48,451 bases of DNA from CAMLOF01 sp041913045 (GCA_041913045.1 JAYSGB010000032.1:1-48451), one strand, 5' to 3'. Positions 15,620 through 24,430 are shown, numbered from the stretch's first letter. The notes: generated by a model not told the origin, from the sequence alone. Translations and numbers: made by a program.

Positions 15620-18478
15620 TCAGATCGTGCGTGCGATTTCCTTGATCTCGAAGAGCTCCAGCACGTCACCTTCTTTGATGTCGTTGTAGTTCTTGAGCTT
15701 GATACCGCACTCGAAGCCTTCCTTGACCTCGCGCACATCGTCCTTCTCGCGCTTGAGCGAGTCAAGTTCACCGGTGTAGATGACCACGTTGTCGCGCAGC
15801 AGGCGGAAGTGGGCAGAACGCGTGGCACGACCATTGGTGATCATGCAACCCGCCACCGTACCGATCTTCGAAGCCACGAACACACGACGGATCTCGGCCG
15901 TACCGATGACTTCCTCGCGCTTCTCGGGCGCCAACATGCCGGACATGGCTGCCTTCAACTCATCGACAGCGTCATAGATGATGTTGTAGTAGTGCAGATC
16001 GACATCGTTGGCTTCAGCATGCTTGCGGGCGCCCGCGTCAGCGCGAACGTTGAAGCCAATGATGATCGCCTTGGAGGCGATTGCCAGGTTAACGTCGGAC
16101 TCGCTGATGCCACCGACACCGGCGTAGACCAGCTGCACACGCACCTCTTCGGTGGAGAGCTTGAGCAACGAAGCGGCCAGCGCTTCCTGCGAACCTTGTA
16201 CGTCGGCCTTGACGATGATGGGCAGGGTCTTGACCTCACCCGCCTGCATATCGGCAAACATGTTCTCGAGCTTGGCGGCCTGCTGCTTGGCCAGCTTGGT
16301 CGAGCGGAACTTGCCTGCGCGATAGGTTGCGATCTCACGTGCGCGGCGCTCGTCGGCCATCACCATGAACTCGTCACCAGCCTGAGGCACTTCAGCCAAA
16401 CCCTGGATTTCCACAGGAATCGAAGGACCAGCTTCCTTGGTGGGGCGGCCGTTCTCATCCAACATGGCGCGTACACGGCCAGAGGTCTGGCCTGCCAGCA
16501 CCACATCACCCACCTTGAGCGTACCCGACTGCACCAGAATGGTGGCGACGGCGCCGCGGCCTTTGTCAAGACGAGCTTCAATCACCAGACCCTTCGCCAT
16601 GGCTTCCACCGGCGCCTTGAGTTCCAGCACCTCTGCTTGCAGCAGCACCTGCTCCAGCAGTTCATCCACACCTTGGCCGGTTTTGGAAGACACGCCGACG
16701 AATGGCGAGTCACCGCCAAACTCTTCCGGCACGACTTCTTCACCCACCAGCTCACTCTTCACTCGCTCGGGGTTGGCATCAGGCTTGTCGATCTTGGTCA
16801 TGGCCACGACGATGGGCACGCCTGCCGCTTTCGCGTGCTTCACGGCTTCCTTCGTCTGGGGCATCACGCCGTCGTCTGCCGCACAAACCAGAATCACAAT
16901 GTCGGTAGCCTGCGCACCGCGGGCACGCATGGCCGTGAAGGCCTCGTGACCCGGGGTATCCAGGAACGTAACCATACCGCGAGGCGTGTCAACGTGGTAG
17001 GCACCAATGTGCTGCGTAATACCGCCGGCCTCACCAGCCGCCACCTTGGCGCGGCGGATGTAGTCAAGCAGAGAAGTCTTACCATGGTCCACGTGGCCCA
17101 TGACGGTGACCACGGGCGCACGCGGCATCAGCTCTGCCTGCTGAGAAGACACTTCTTCTTCGGTGAACGCCTCGGGATCATCCAGCGCAGCGGCCAAAGC
17201 CTTGTGACCTAGCTCTTCCACCACGATCATGGCGGTGTCCTGGTCGAGCGACTGGTTGATGGTGACCATCTGGCCGAGTTTCATCAACTGCTTGATGACC
17301 TCAGACGACTTGAGAGCCATTTTGTGAGCCAGCTCGGCCACGGTGATGGTCTCGGGCACGTGCACTTCGATGACCTTTTGCTCAGCCGCTGCGGCAAAGC
17401 TGGAGGATTGATCGCGGTCGTCGCGGCCGCCACGGCGGTTGCCGCCCTTGGGACCTGCACGCCAGTTGCTGCCGCCCCTGTTCGGGCCGGTGTCGCCACG
17501 GGTCTTGATCTCTTTTTTCTTGCCAGCGTCGTCTTTCCAGGTCGAGGAAAGATTTTCAGACTTGACTTCCTTCTTGCCGCCAGCGCCCGGTGCACCAGCC
17601 GGTGCAGCCTTGGGGGCCGACGCTGGTTTGTGCAGCGTGCCCTTGATGCCCGCCTTTGCATCCACCGCAGCAGGTTTCGGCTCTTCCGGCTTCTTGGCCA
17701 CCAGCACCTTCTTGGGTGCGGCCATCATCGCGCGGATAGCTTCCGCCTCGGCCAGTGCCTTGCGGCGGCGCTCTTCCAGGTCACGGGCACGCTCAGCCTC
17801 TGCCTGCTTTTCTACCTCAAGGCGCTGCTTGGCCTGAAGTTCTGCTTCTGCTTTGGCCGCTTCACGCGCAACGTCTTCGGCCGGAGCCGCAGCTGGCTCG
17901 ACCTGTTTCACAGGCGCTGCGGCAGCTTCTGCCTTGGCGCGGGCTTCGGCTTCTGCACGTGCCTGTTCCTCGGCAGCCAAGCGTTGACGCTCGGCTTCGG
18001 CAGCACGTGCTTCTTGTTCTTCGCGCTCGCGTCGCTTCTGCGCCAGTTCTTCTTCCTGGCGACGTAGCAGTTCAGCCTGACGACGTGCTTCTTCTTCACG
18101 ACGAGCCAGTTCGGCCTCTTCCACTGCGGAAACGACGGGGCCGGTATCCTCATCGGCAGACGGCACGGAAGGTTCGTCATCTCGCTTGATGAAGGTGCGC
18201 TTCTTGCGCACTTCCACCTGAATCGTGCGGGCACGGCCCGTGGCGTCGGCCTGCTTGATCTCGGTGGTCGATTTCTTGGTCAGCGTGATCTTCTTGCGCT
18301 CGGCGCTGGCCGTGCCGTGGCTGGCCTGCAAGTAGCTCAGAAGCTTGTGCTTGTCCGACTCCGAAATGGGATCGGCAGGAGAGTTCTTGGACACACCCGC
18401 ACCAGCCAGCTGTTCCAGCAGGATGGAGGTGGGTTTGTTCAGTTCAGCGGCGAATTCTGCGACGGTATTGCTAGACAT
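15620..18478 (-). CDS. infB: Translation initiation factor IF-2
   Basis: The 952-residue GTPase places initiator tRNA on the 30S subunit. Order of parts: N-terminal IF2_N domain (VAEFAAELNKPTSILLEQL), a long Ala/Glu/Arg-rich linker from about 80 to 260 that is probably coiled or disordered, a second IF2_N-like domain, the G domain (GHVDHGKTSLLDYIRRA, DTPGHEAF, TKIDKPDANP), and C-terminal beta-barrel and tRNA-binding domains. The frame opens at 18511, but ATG 18478 is used because GGAGAAG lies upstream and MSSNTVAEF is the family start. It follows nusA by 29 bp. Confidence 0.97.
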   Translation of the reverse strand: MSSNTVAEFAAELNKPTSILLEQLAGAGVSKNSPADPISESDKHKLLSYLQASHGTASAERKKITLTKKSTTEIKQADATGRARTIQVEVRKKRTFIKRDDEPSVPSADEDTGPVVSAVEEAELARREEEARRQAELLRRQEEELAQKRREREEQEARAAEAERQRLAAEEQARAEAEARAKAEAAAAPVKQVEPAAAPAEDVAREAAKAEAELQAKQRLEVEKQAEAERARDLEERRRKALAEAEAIRAMMAAPKKVLVAKKPEEPKPAAVDAKAGIKGTLHKPASAPKAAPAGAPGAGGKKEVKSENLSSTWKDDAGKKKEIKTRGDTGPNRGGSNWRAGPKGGNRRGGRDDRDQSSSFAAAAEQKVIEVHVPETITVAELAHKMALKSSEVIKQLMKLGQMVTINQSLDQDTAMIVVEELGHKALAAALDDPEAFTEEEVSSQQAELMPRAPVVTVMGHVDHGKTSLLDYIRRAKVAAGEAGGITQHIGAYHVDTPRGMVTFLDTPGHEAFTAMRARGAQATDIVILVCAADDGVMPQTKEAVKHAKAAGVPIVVAMTKIDKPDANPERVKSELVGEEVVPEEFGGDSPFVGVSSKTGQGVDELLEQVLLQAEVLELKAPVEAMAKGLVIEARLDKGRGAVATILVQSGTLKVGDVVLAGQTSGRVRAMLDENGRPTKEAGPSIPVEIQGLAEVPQAGDEFMVMADERRAREIATYRAGKFRSTKLAKQQAAKLENMFADMQAGEVKTLPIIVKADVQGSQEALAASLLKLSTEEVRVQLVYAGVGGISESDVNLAIASKAIIIGFNVRADAGARKHAEANDVDLHYYNIIYDAVDELKAAMSGMLAPEKREEVIGTAEIRRVFVASKIGTVAGCMITNGRATRSAHFRLLRDNVVIYTGELDSLKREKDDVREVKEGFECGIKLKNYNDIKEGDVLELFEIKEIARTI

Positions 18479-18507
18479 ATAGTTTCTTCTCCGTTGGGCC
18501 TCCGTGA

Positions 18508-20007
18508 TCAAGACTGCGCGTTCGCGTCGTCACCGGTAAACCAGTGTTCGCGCGCCTTCATGATCAGGGCCGTCGCTTCTTCGGGCGTCTGGCCGGTGAT
18601 GGCGGTCAATTCATCTGTGGCCAAGTCGGCCAGTTCGTCACGGGTGTGCACACCGCCCTCAGCCAGCTTGGCGATCAGGTCGGTGGTCAGGCCGTCGAGG
18701 TCACGCAGGTCCTGCGACACCTCATCAACACTTTCTTCCTTGGCGATTTCCATCGTCAGTAGCGCAGCCTTGGCACGGGCGCGCAACTCGTTGACGGTGT
18801 CTTCGTCGAAGGACTCGATCTCGAGCATTTCCTGCAGCGGCACATAGGCCACTTCTTCAAGGCTGGTGAAGCCCTCCTCGATCAGGATGTCGGCGATTTC
18901 TTCGTCCACATCCAGCTTGGACATGAACAGGCTGCGGATCACGTTGGCCTCTTCGGCCTGTTTCTGCGCCGACTCGTCGGCGGTCATGATGTTGATCTTC
19001 CAGCCCGTCAGGTCGGATGCCAGGCGCACGTTCTGGCCGCCACGGCCAATGGCGATGGCCAGGTTTTCCTCGTCCACCACCACATCCATGGCGTGGCGCT
19101 CTTCGTCCACCACGATGGAAACGACGTTGGCAGGAGCCAGTGCACCAATCACGAACTGGGCCGGGTCTTCGCTCCACAGAACGATGTCCACGCGCTCGCC
19201 AGCCAGTTCATTGGTCACCGCGTTCACGCGGGAGCCGCGCACGCCGACGCAGGTGCCGATGGGGTCGATGCGCTTGTCGAAGGACTGGACGGCAATCTTG
19301 GCGCGGGAACCAGGGTCGCGGGCGCACGTTTTGATTTCGAGCAGACCTTGTTCGATCTCGGGCACTTCCTGGCGGAAGAGCTCGATCATGAATTCGGGCG
19401 CGGCGCGCGACAGCAGGATGGGTGCGCCACGCAGCGTCAAGTCCACTTCCATGATCATGGCGCGAACGCGGTCACCGGAGCGGAAGTTTTCCTTCGGGAT
19501 CATCTCGCCACGCTTGAGGCGGCCTTCGACGCGGCCGCTCTCAACGATCACATCACCCTTGTCCAGGCGCTTGACAGTGCCCACAAAGATCTTGTCGCCT
19601 CGGGACATGAAGTCGTTGAGCAGCATCTCGCGCTCGGCGTCGCGGATGCGCTGCAGGATTACCTGCTTCGCGGCCATGGCGCCAATGCGGCCGATGGGCA
19701 CGGACTCGATCTGCTTCTCGATGTATTCACCCACCTGAATGCCAGGGTGGTCTTCGATGGCGTCTGAGTACATCTCCTCGGCATCGGGGTTTTGCAGGCC
19801 GGCTTCGTCGGGCACGACGAGCCAACGGCGGAAGGTCTCGTAAGCACCGCTGTCGGGGTCGATGGCAACGCGGATGTCCACCTCACCCTTGTGCAGCTTC
19901 TTGGTGGCAGAGGCGAGCGCCGATTCCACGGCACCCAGGACGACGTCGCGCTCCACGTTCTTCTCGCGGGAGATCGCATCGATCAACATCAACATTTCGC
20001 GGTTCAT
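18508..20007 (-). CDS. nusA: Transcription termination/antitermination factor NusA
   Basis: The 499-residue RNA-polymerase-associated factor promotes pausing, hairpin termination and antitermination. N-terminal domain 1-130, S1 domain about 135-200 (GTVKRLDKGDVIVESGRVEG), KH1/KH2 domains with IGTCVGVRGSRV and IAIGRGGQNVRLA, then two acidic C-terminal repeats from about 360 to 495, the layout seen in proteobacterial NusA. It is second in the rimP operon. A terminator hairpin in the operon leader offers a way for NusA to control its own synthesis. Confidence 0.97.
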   Translation of the reverse strand: MNREMLMLIDAISREKNVERDVVLGAVESALASATKKLHKGEVDIRVAIDPDSGAYETFRRWLVVPDEAGLQNPDAEEMYSDAIEDHPGIQVGEYIEKQIESVPIGRIGAMAAKQVILQRIRDAEREMLLNDFMSRGDKIFVGTVKRLDKGDVIVESGRVEGRLKRGEMIPKENFRSGDRVRAMIMEVDLTLRGAPILLSRAAPEFMIELFRQEVPEIEQGLLEIKTCARDPGSRAKIAVQSFDKRIDPIGTCVGVRGSRVNAVTNELAGERVDIVLWSEDPAQFVIGALAPANVVSIVVDEERHAMDVVVDEENLAIAIGRGGQNVRLASDLTGWKINIMTADESAQKQAEEANVIRSLFMSKLDVDEEIADILIEEGFTSLEEVAYVPLQEMLEIESFDEDTVNELRARAKAALLTMEIAKEESVDEVSQDLRDLDGLTTDLIAKLAEGGVHTRDELADLATDELTAITGQTPEEATALIMKAREHWFTGDDANAQS

Positions 20008-20053
20008 TTTGACTCGCCTGCCTTTCCGTACTCTGCTGCTATCTGAATAAAGT

Positions 20054-20629
20054 TCAAACCTGAGGTTCGCCCGCGTTGCTCGCGCCGCGCCCCTTGAAAT
20101 TCACAATGGGTGCCAGCCGGGCTTCGCGGATTTCGTCCAGCGTGAAACCCAAAGCGTGCACTGGCGCTGGCGCCGCCTTCTTGCTGATGCGCTGCCCAGG
20201 CTTGCGCTGTGGCTCGTCGCTCCAGACGATCTGCCAGCCCTCACCGCTTTCTGGACGCTCCAGCGTGCCGCGAAACTTCTTGCGGTTGACTGCCACAGCG
20301 CCGCCCGCCGCCCCGATCGGCTCCTTGAGCGTGATATCCACGACCTGCCCAAGGAAGCGCAGAAAATCGTTTTCGTTGCGCAACGGCCGATCAATGCCGG
20401 GCGACCCCACTTCCAGGCGCTTGTAGTCAACGTTCTCAACTTCAAGCAGATACTGCAGCTGACGAGTCACCTTCTCGCAGTCTTCCACTGTGATGAAGTT
20501 TTCGGGCTCACCCTGAACCCAGGGCAAGTCAATCGTGACGCGCAACAGACCACCCGCGGACCGCTCCAGGTCCACCAAGTCAAAGCCGAGACCGGTGACG
20601 GTCTGCTCCAGGGTTTGCTGCCAAGTCAT
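20054..20629 (-). CDS. rimP: Ribosome maturation factor RimP
   Basis: The 191-residue protein is needed for 30S assembly. The N-terminal domain has GLDLVDLE-like residues (GFDLVDLERSAGGLLRVTID) and the conserved VEDCEKVTRQLQYLLEVE; VGSPGIDRPLRNENDFLRFLG is the family hallmark. The C-terminal part after about residue 150 is longer and more basic than in E. coli RimP (about 150 aa), which is common in Burkholderiales. It is the first gene of the operon, 46 bp before nusA. Confidence 0.95.
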   Translation of the reverse strand: MTWQQTLEQTVTGLGFDLVDLERSAGGLLRVTIDLPWVQGEPENFITVEDCEKVTRQLQYLLEVENVDYKRLEVGSPGIDRPLRNENDFLRFLGQVVDITLKEPIGAAGGAVAVNRKKFRGTLERPESGEGWQIVWSDEPQRKPGQRISKKAAPAPVHALGFTLDEIREARLAPIVNFKGRGASNAGEPQV

Positions 20630-20680
20630 GTCTGCGCGTATTTCCTGCGTGCTGTTTTGAGGTGCAATTGCGAGCGAGCC

Positions 20681-20713
20681 AAAAAAAATGGGCCGGTAGA
20701 TACCCGCCCATTT
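20681..20713 (-). terminator. Terminator/attenuator hairpin in the rimP-nusA leader
   Basis: On the minus strand AAATGGGC (20713-20706) pairs with GCCCATTT (20693-20686), with inner GGTA/TACC pairing. The T-tract overlaps the end of the stem and runs through 20688-20681. It lies between the predicted promoter and the rimP start (20629), so it is a premature terminator rather than the end of another gene. No gene on this strand ends upstream of it. Confidence 0.75.
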
Positions 20714-20728
20714 GGTCGTGAAGCTCGC

Positions 20729-20734
20729 ATTTTA
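20729..20734 (-). promoter_or_regulatory. Predicted -10 of the rimP operon
   Basis: TAAAAT on the minus strand is the best -10 match before the leader hairpin, placing the start near 20722. The -35 region is weak. The divergent glutathione transferase gene starts 130 bp away, so its promoter shares this gap. Confidence 0.35.
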
Positions 20735-20865
20735 GCACGATTGAGGGGTTTGTGCAGCACATTTCGTGCCTGCCATGCCGCCAAAGTGCGATTCGGAGCA
20801 CTCGCGACAGACCCGAATCATCAAAGCAACCATAATTTCCGACGATCCACCCAACAAGGAAATAC

Positions 20866-21570
20866 ATGATCGACGTCTACAGCTGGCCCACCCCCAACGG
20901 ACACAAGGTTCACATCATGCTGGAAGAATGCGGCCAACGGCTTGGCCGCGACTGGCAGGTGCACCCGATCAATATCGGGGCGGGAGACCAGTTTCAGCCA
21001 GATTTCCTCAAGATCAGCCCGAACAACAAGATTCCCGCCATCGTCGATCCGCACGGGCCGGACGGCAAGCCGATATCGCTTTTCGAGTCGGGCGCGATTC
21101 TTCTTTATCTGGCGTCCAAGTTCGGCAAACTCCTGCCCAAGACCGACCGCCAGAAGTACGAAGTGCTGCAATGGCTGATGTTCCAGATGGGCGGCGTAGG
21201 CCCCATGCTGGGACAGGCACACCACTTCCGCATGTATGCGCCAGAGAAAATTGAATACGCCGTCAACAGATACACCAACGAGGCCAAACGTCTGTACGGC
21301 GTGATGGACAAACGCCTGGCGACAAGCCCCTACCTTGGCGGGCGCAGCTACAGCATTGCCGACATCGCCGTGTTCCCATGGCTGCGCAGCTGGCAGAACC
21401 AGGGCATCGACTGGGCCGACTACCCGCATTTGAAAGCATGGTTCGACAAGATCGCCGAGCGCCCAGCGGTGCAGCGCGCCGTGCAGGTGCTGGCAGACGC
21501 ACGCAAGCCCCTGACTGATGACAAGTCGCGGCAAGTGCTCTTCGGCTCCACGCAATACGAGAAAAGATAA
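20866..21570 (+). CDS. yfcG: Glutathione S-transferase, Nu class (YfcG-like)
   Basis: The 234-residue protein closely follows E. coli YfcG: MIDVYSWPTPNGHKVHIMLEE at the N-terminus, with the Thr-x-Asn that binds glutathione, SPNNKIPAIVD and FESGAILLYLA in the thioredoxin-like domain, then GQAHHFRMYAPEKIEYAVNRY and YSIADIAVFPW in the helical domain. YfcG-type enzymes act mainly as glutathione-dependent disulfide-bond reductases in the cytoplasm rather than conjugating transferases. The start has AAGGA 5 nt upstream. It is divergent from rimP and followed by two tRNA genes. Confidence 0.93.
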   Translation: MIDVYSWPTPNGHKVHIMLEECGQRLGRDWQVHPINIGAGDQFQPDFLKISPNNKIPAIVDPHGPDGKPISLFESGAILLYLASKFGKLLPKTDRQKYEVLQWLMFQMGGVGPMLGQAHHFRMYAPEKIEYAVNRYTNEAKRLYGVMDKRLATSPYLGGRSYSIADIAVFPWLRSWQNQGIDWADYPHLKAWFDKIAERPAVQRAVQVLADARKPLTDDKSRQVLFGSTQYEKR

Positions 21571-21601
21571 GACTCCGTCGTCGGTGCGGCCTTCAAGCGG
21601 C

Positions 21602-21607
21602 TACAAT
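21602..21607 (+). promoter_or_regulatory. Predicted -10 for the tRNA genes
   Basis: TACAAT lies 13 bp before the 5' end of tRNA-Pro, the usual distance for a tRNA promoter. The -35 box is poor. Confidence 0.35.
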
Positions 21608-21620
21608 CTCTGGCTGACGT

Positions 21621-21697
21621 CGGAGCGTAGCGCAGTCTGGTAGCGCATCTGCTTTGGGAGCAGAGGGTCGAAGGTTCGAATCCTTTCGCTCCGACCA
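21621..21697 (+). tRNA. tRNA-Pro (TGG)
   Basis: A full cloverleaf can be drawn: acceptor CGGAGCG/CGCTCCG, D arm GCGC/GCGC, anticodon arm TCTGC-TTTGGGA-GCAGA with anticodon TGG, and T loop TTCGAAT. The CCA end is encoded (21695-21697). Confidence 0.97.
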
Positions 21698-21708
21698 TAT
21701 GGACAAAG

Positions 21709-21740
21709 ACAAAGGCCCACTCGTTGGGCCTTTGTTTCTT
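21709..21740 (+). terminator. Terminator between tRNA-Pro and tRNA-Arg
   Basis: An 11-bp perfect stem, ACAAAGGCCCA (21709-21719) with TGGGCCTTTGT (21725-21735) around a 5-nt loop, is followed by TTCTT. It should end at least part of the transcription after tRNA-Pro, so tRNA-Arg depends on read-through or on a weak local promoter. Confidence 0.65.
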
Positions 21741-21745
21741 CAACA

Positions 21746-21822
21746 CTGCCCGTAGCTCAACTGGATAGAGCAGCTGCCTTCTAAGCAGCAGGTCGGGGGT
21801 TCGAGTCCCTCCGGGCAGGCCA
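21746..21822 (+). tRNA. tRNA-Arg (TCT), integration site of the adjacent element
   Basis: Acceptor CTGCCCG/CGGGCAG, D stem GCTC/GAGC, anticodon arm GCTGC-CTTCTAA-GCAGC with anticodon TCT (21780-21782), T loop TTCGAGT, and an encoded CCA (21820-21822). An integrase gene lies 172 bp downstream and a degraded copy of the last 23 bases is found at 32370-32390, so the 3' end was probably the attachment site and has been rebuilt by the element's own copy. Confidence 0.96.
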
Positions 21823-21824
21823 TA

Positions 21825-21841
21825 GGAACAATTCATGTTCC
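21825..21841. repeat. Inverted repeat directly after tRNA-Arg
   Basis: GGAACA (21825-21830) and TGTTCC (21836-21841) form a perfect 6-bp inverted repeat with 5 nt between, 3 bp after the tRNA CCA. It resembles the core of the nearby GGGGAACA arm sites and may help position integrase, but this is inferred. Confidence 0.3.
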
Positions 21842-21935
21842 ACCATAATGCTCCGGAATGCCCTGAAAAATCAAACGGTTAGCTGGTTTTTTGGAGTATA
21901 AGGTGCCATAAAGCACCATTGCAAATCACGCGAGA

Positions 21936-21993
21936 CAGGGGAACAATCAGGGGAACAAACCAGTTTTCTGTTCCCCAACTGATCTTGTTCCCC
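21936..21993. repeat. Left-end integrase arm-type sites
   Basis: Two direct copies of CAGGGGAACAA start at 21936 and 21948 (12 bp apart). Two copies in the other orientation, TGTTCCCC (21969-21976) and TTGTTCCCC (21985-21993), run up to the integrase start codon. The direct pair recurs with the same 12-bp spacing at the right end (32294, 32306). Multiple short repeats inside both ends are typical of arm-type binding sites for a bivalent tyrosine integrase. Their closeness to the start codon suggests the integrase also represses its own gene. Confidence 0.6.
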
Positions 21994-21994
21994 T

Positions 21995-23230
21995 ATGCTG
22001 ACCGAACTTGCGTGCAAATCCGTGGCCTGCCCACCTGAGAAGAAGCGAGTCCGCATCGCTGATGCCGGGGGCCTCTACCTTGAGGTTTCCCCCAACGGTT
22101 CAAAGCGTTGGTTCTGGAAGTATTACCACGAGGGCAAGGAGAAGCGTCTAGCCTTGGGGGCTTGGCCGACGGTGTCGCTCAAGCAGGCCCGCATGGACAG
22201 GGATGACGCCCGCAAGTCCGTGCACCATGGCCATGACCCTGCCAAGCGACGGCAGATCGAGCGCCTGGAGGCTCGTGCGCATACGGGCAACACCTTTGAA
22301 GTCGTCGCCCGAGAACTCCACAAAACCAAAGCTTCCGGTTGGAGCAAGCAGTACGCTGATCGCTGGCTGGAGCGGATGGAAAAGGATCTGTTCCCATGGA
22401 TCGGAGCCATTCCGCTTCCCGAGATCAGCGCGCCAATGCTGCTGAACGCTCTGCGCCGCATTGAGCAACGTGGCGCGCGGGAGACCGCCCACACCTTGCG
22501 GCAAACGGCTGGCCAGGTATTTAGGTACGGCATTGCCACTGGCCGCTGTGAACGCAATCCCGCGCCAGATCTTCACGGCGCTCTGCAGCCAATCAACGTC
22601 AAGCACATGGCGGCCCTCTTGGACTCAACCGCAGTAGGCCAGCTCATGCGCGCTGCCTACGACTACCCGGGCCAGCCAGTCACCCGAGCCGCGTTGATCC
22701 TGTCCGCCCTGCTCTTCCAGCGCCCCGGCAACATGCGGCACATGGAATGGGCCGAGGTGGACCTGGACGCAGCCATGTGGACCATTCCCGCAGCCAAGAT
22801 GAAGCGCACGGTGTACGGCAAACTCAACGGTCGGCCGCACTTCGTTCCCCTTCCGTCCCAGGCAGTAAATATCCTGCGTGACCTGCTGCCGCTGACAGGC
22901 AACAGCCCCTATGTGTTCCCCAGCCTGGTAAGCCTGAAGCGCCCGATGTCGGAGAACACAGTGCGCGTTGCACTGCGAAGGATGGGCTTCGCAAACGACG
23001 ACATGACCCCGCACGGCTTCCGGGCCATGGCTCGCACCATCATGGTTGAGCAGTTGAACATCCACCCTGACGTCATCGAGGCCCAACTGGCACACGGCAA
23101 ATCCGGCCCCTTGGGGGCTGCCTATGACAGAGCACAGTTCATGGAGCAACGCCGACAGATGATGAACCTGTGGGCGGACTACCTGGACAAGCTGCGCAAA
23201 GGCGCGGAAGTGATCCCTCTTCGCGCATGA
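21995..23230 (+). CDS. int: Tyrosine-type site-specific integrase (P4-like, DUF4102 N-terminus)
   Basis: The 411-residue recombinase catalyses integration and excision at tRNA-Arg. The N-terminal arm-binding domain has the usual IADAGGLYLEVSPNGSKRWFWKY. The catalytic domain shows the first arginine in RPGNMRHMEW (about 248), HGFR (His about 340, Arg about 343), the histidine of AHGKSG (about 367) and the nucleophile tyrosine in AYDRAQF (about 376), so it appears intact. The ATG lies one base after an arm-type repeat and has no Shine-Dalgarno; MLTELACKSV matches the normal family start, so I keep it. It is the first gene of the element. Confidence 0.95.
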   Translation: MLTELACKSVACPPEKKRVRIADAGGLYLEVSPNGSKRWFWKYYHEGKEKRLALGAWPTVSLKQARMDRDDARKSVHHGHDPAKRRQIERLEARAHTGNTFEVVARELHKTKASGWSKQYADRWLERMEKDLFPWIGAIPLPEISAPMLLNALRRIEQRGARETAHTLRQTAGQVFRYGIATGRCERNPAPDLHGALQPINVKHMAALLDSTAVGQLMRAAYDYPGQPVTRAALILSALLFQRPGNMRHMEWAEVDLDAAMWTIPAAKMKRTVYGKLNGRPHFVPLPSQAVNILRDLLPLTGNSPYVFPSLVSLKRPMSENTVRVALRRMGFANDDMTPHGFRAMARTIMVEQLNIHPDVIEAQLAHGKSGPLGAAYDRAQFMEQRRQMMNLWADYLDKLRKGAEVIPLRA

Positions 23231-23329
23231 CGCGCAACCGGCGCCTCAGCGGCACTGAGGACAAGGCGGGGCCAGTCGGTGCTGACACACCGGCAAGCCC
23301 CTGACCACCATCAAAACGGAGCTTTGAAG

Positions 23330-23695
23330 ATGGCTGAAGGAACTGTAAACGACATCCAGACGAAGAAACAAGAGGCGGTCGAGTTGATGTCCCTCCTGGG
23401 CATTGAAGGCGTCCTCTCCCTTCTTATGTCAAGAGCGAAGACGACAATGACAAAAGAAGAATACCTGAGCATCGCAGCATCTGCAGAGTCGATCTTGCAA
23501 ACGCATGCATTCAACATGGCAGATACAGTCTCGGGCATTGCTGGCCTTGTCCAGGCGGACGAACTTGCGGGCAACTTTAGGGGCCACGGTGACGACGTTG
23601 CGCACCTGCTTTACGGCATTGCCGAAAACTTCCGCTATTTGAGTGCGATGGGCAGTCTCGCGTCTGACGCTCGACACTACGCGCGAGCCGGTTAA
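23330..23695 (+). CDS. Hypothetical protein of the element (121 aa)
   Basis: I do not recognise this family. The protein is soluble and mostly helical in appearance, without cysteines or membrane segments. An upstream in-frame start exists at 23279, but ATG 23330 has GGAG 10 nt before it and gives a more protein-like N-terminus (MAEGTVNDIQTKKQEAVELM). It sits between the integrase and another unknown gene, outside the overlapping operon that begins at 24468. Base composition looks less GC-rich than the surrounding chromosome, in keeping with acquired DNA. Confidence 0.65.
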   Translation: MAEGTVNDIQTKKQEAVELMSLLGIEGVLSLLMSRAKTTMTKEEYLSIAASAESILQTHAFNMADTVSGIAGLVQADELAGNFRGHGDDVAHLLYGIAENFRYLSAMGSLASDARHYARAG

Positions 23696-23703
23696 CACAA
23701 TCT

Positions 23704-23759
23704 GCCCCAGCTAGTCCGGCCAGACGAAAAGCGGGTTTCCCTGACCCGCCTGCTGGGGC
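23704..23759. other. Two-stem structured intergenic segment
   Basis: GCCCCAGC (23704-23711) pairs with GCTGGGGC (23752-23759), enclosing a second stem GCGGGT/ACCCGC (23731-23736/23744-23749). On the minus strand the inner hairpin is followed by TTTT. It occupies most of the gap between two unknown genes. It could be a terminator or a structured leader for the gene at 23786. Confidence 0.3.
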
Positions 23760-23785
23760 TCCTGATCGGGGGCGCGAGGGGCGCA

Positions 23786-24430
23786 GTGAGCAAACCCAAT
23801 TTCAAAACCCGCCCAGGCGGTTACCGTGAAGACCCAAACTACCTTCCTGATGGGTTGCGTGGCGAGCTCATGCCGCTACTCATAGAAGGTGAATTAACCG
23901 TTGCCGAAGCGGATAGCTTTCTCGACACCTGCCGCCGCCTGGCACAGATGGTCACGGCAGGACGTCGACTCCAGACGTTTGGCCGCGAACGTGACGAACT
24001 GGCCTTGGTGTCTGCTCGCGCAAAGGCACTTCTTGAGGCCATGGAGGCGCTACATGTGGACGCACGGGAATCCCTAGAAATCCTTGCTGGTGAGGAGTTG
24101 AGGTTCTTTCACCGCGACGACAAATTTCTCTCTGATTCTTGGAGTGCGGTAGATCGTCTCAAACAGCTTTGCGAACGAGCTGCCCAACAATTGCCACCTG
24201 GAAAATCAGAACCTGATGTCATGGTCGGGCACGGGTTTGCGGTCTTCGTGGTTGAAGCTTTCTGGTGCCAATTCGAGCGACTTCCACCAGCGGATCAACA
24301 CGGATGGTTTGTGGCATTCATGCAGCGCCTTGGCGAGCACTTAGGTCTGGTGTGCGGTCCACGCCCGGTTCGTAAAGCAATTACCGAACACGCTCATTAC
24401 GCATCAAGCCAAAATCGCCGCGATGCGTAA
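23786..24430 (+). CDS. Hypothetical protein of the element (214 aa)
   Basis: I do not recognise this family. It starts with GTG at 23786 (GAGGGG upstream) and reads MSKPNFKTRPGGYREDPNYLPDG, then a long charged helical middle (about 30-130), and VGHGFAVFVVEAFWCQFERLPP near residue 150. No membrane segment or known catalytic motif is visible. The stop codon lies inside the right arm of an 11-bp inverted repeat (24395-24432). Its place between integrase and alpA is where satellites and phages often keep host-interaction or regulatory genes, but no function can be claimed. Confidence 0.65.
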   Translation: MSKPNFKTRPGGYREDPNYLPDGLRGELMPLLIEGELTVAEADSFLDTCRRLAQMVTAGRRLQTFGRERDELALVSARAKALLEAMEALHVDARESLEILAGEELRFFHRDDKFLSDSWSAVDRLKQLCERAAQQLPPGKSEPDVMVGHGFAVFVVEAFWCQFERLPPADQHGWFVAFMQRLGEHLGLVCGPRPVRKAITEHAHYASSQNRRDA

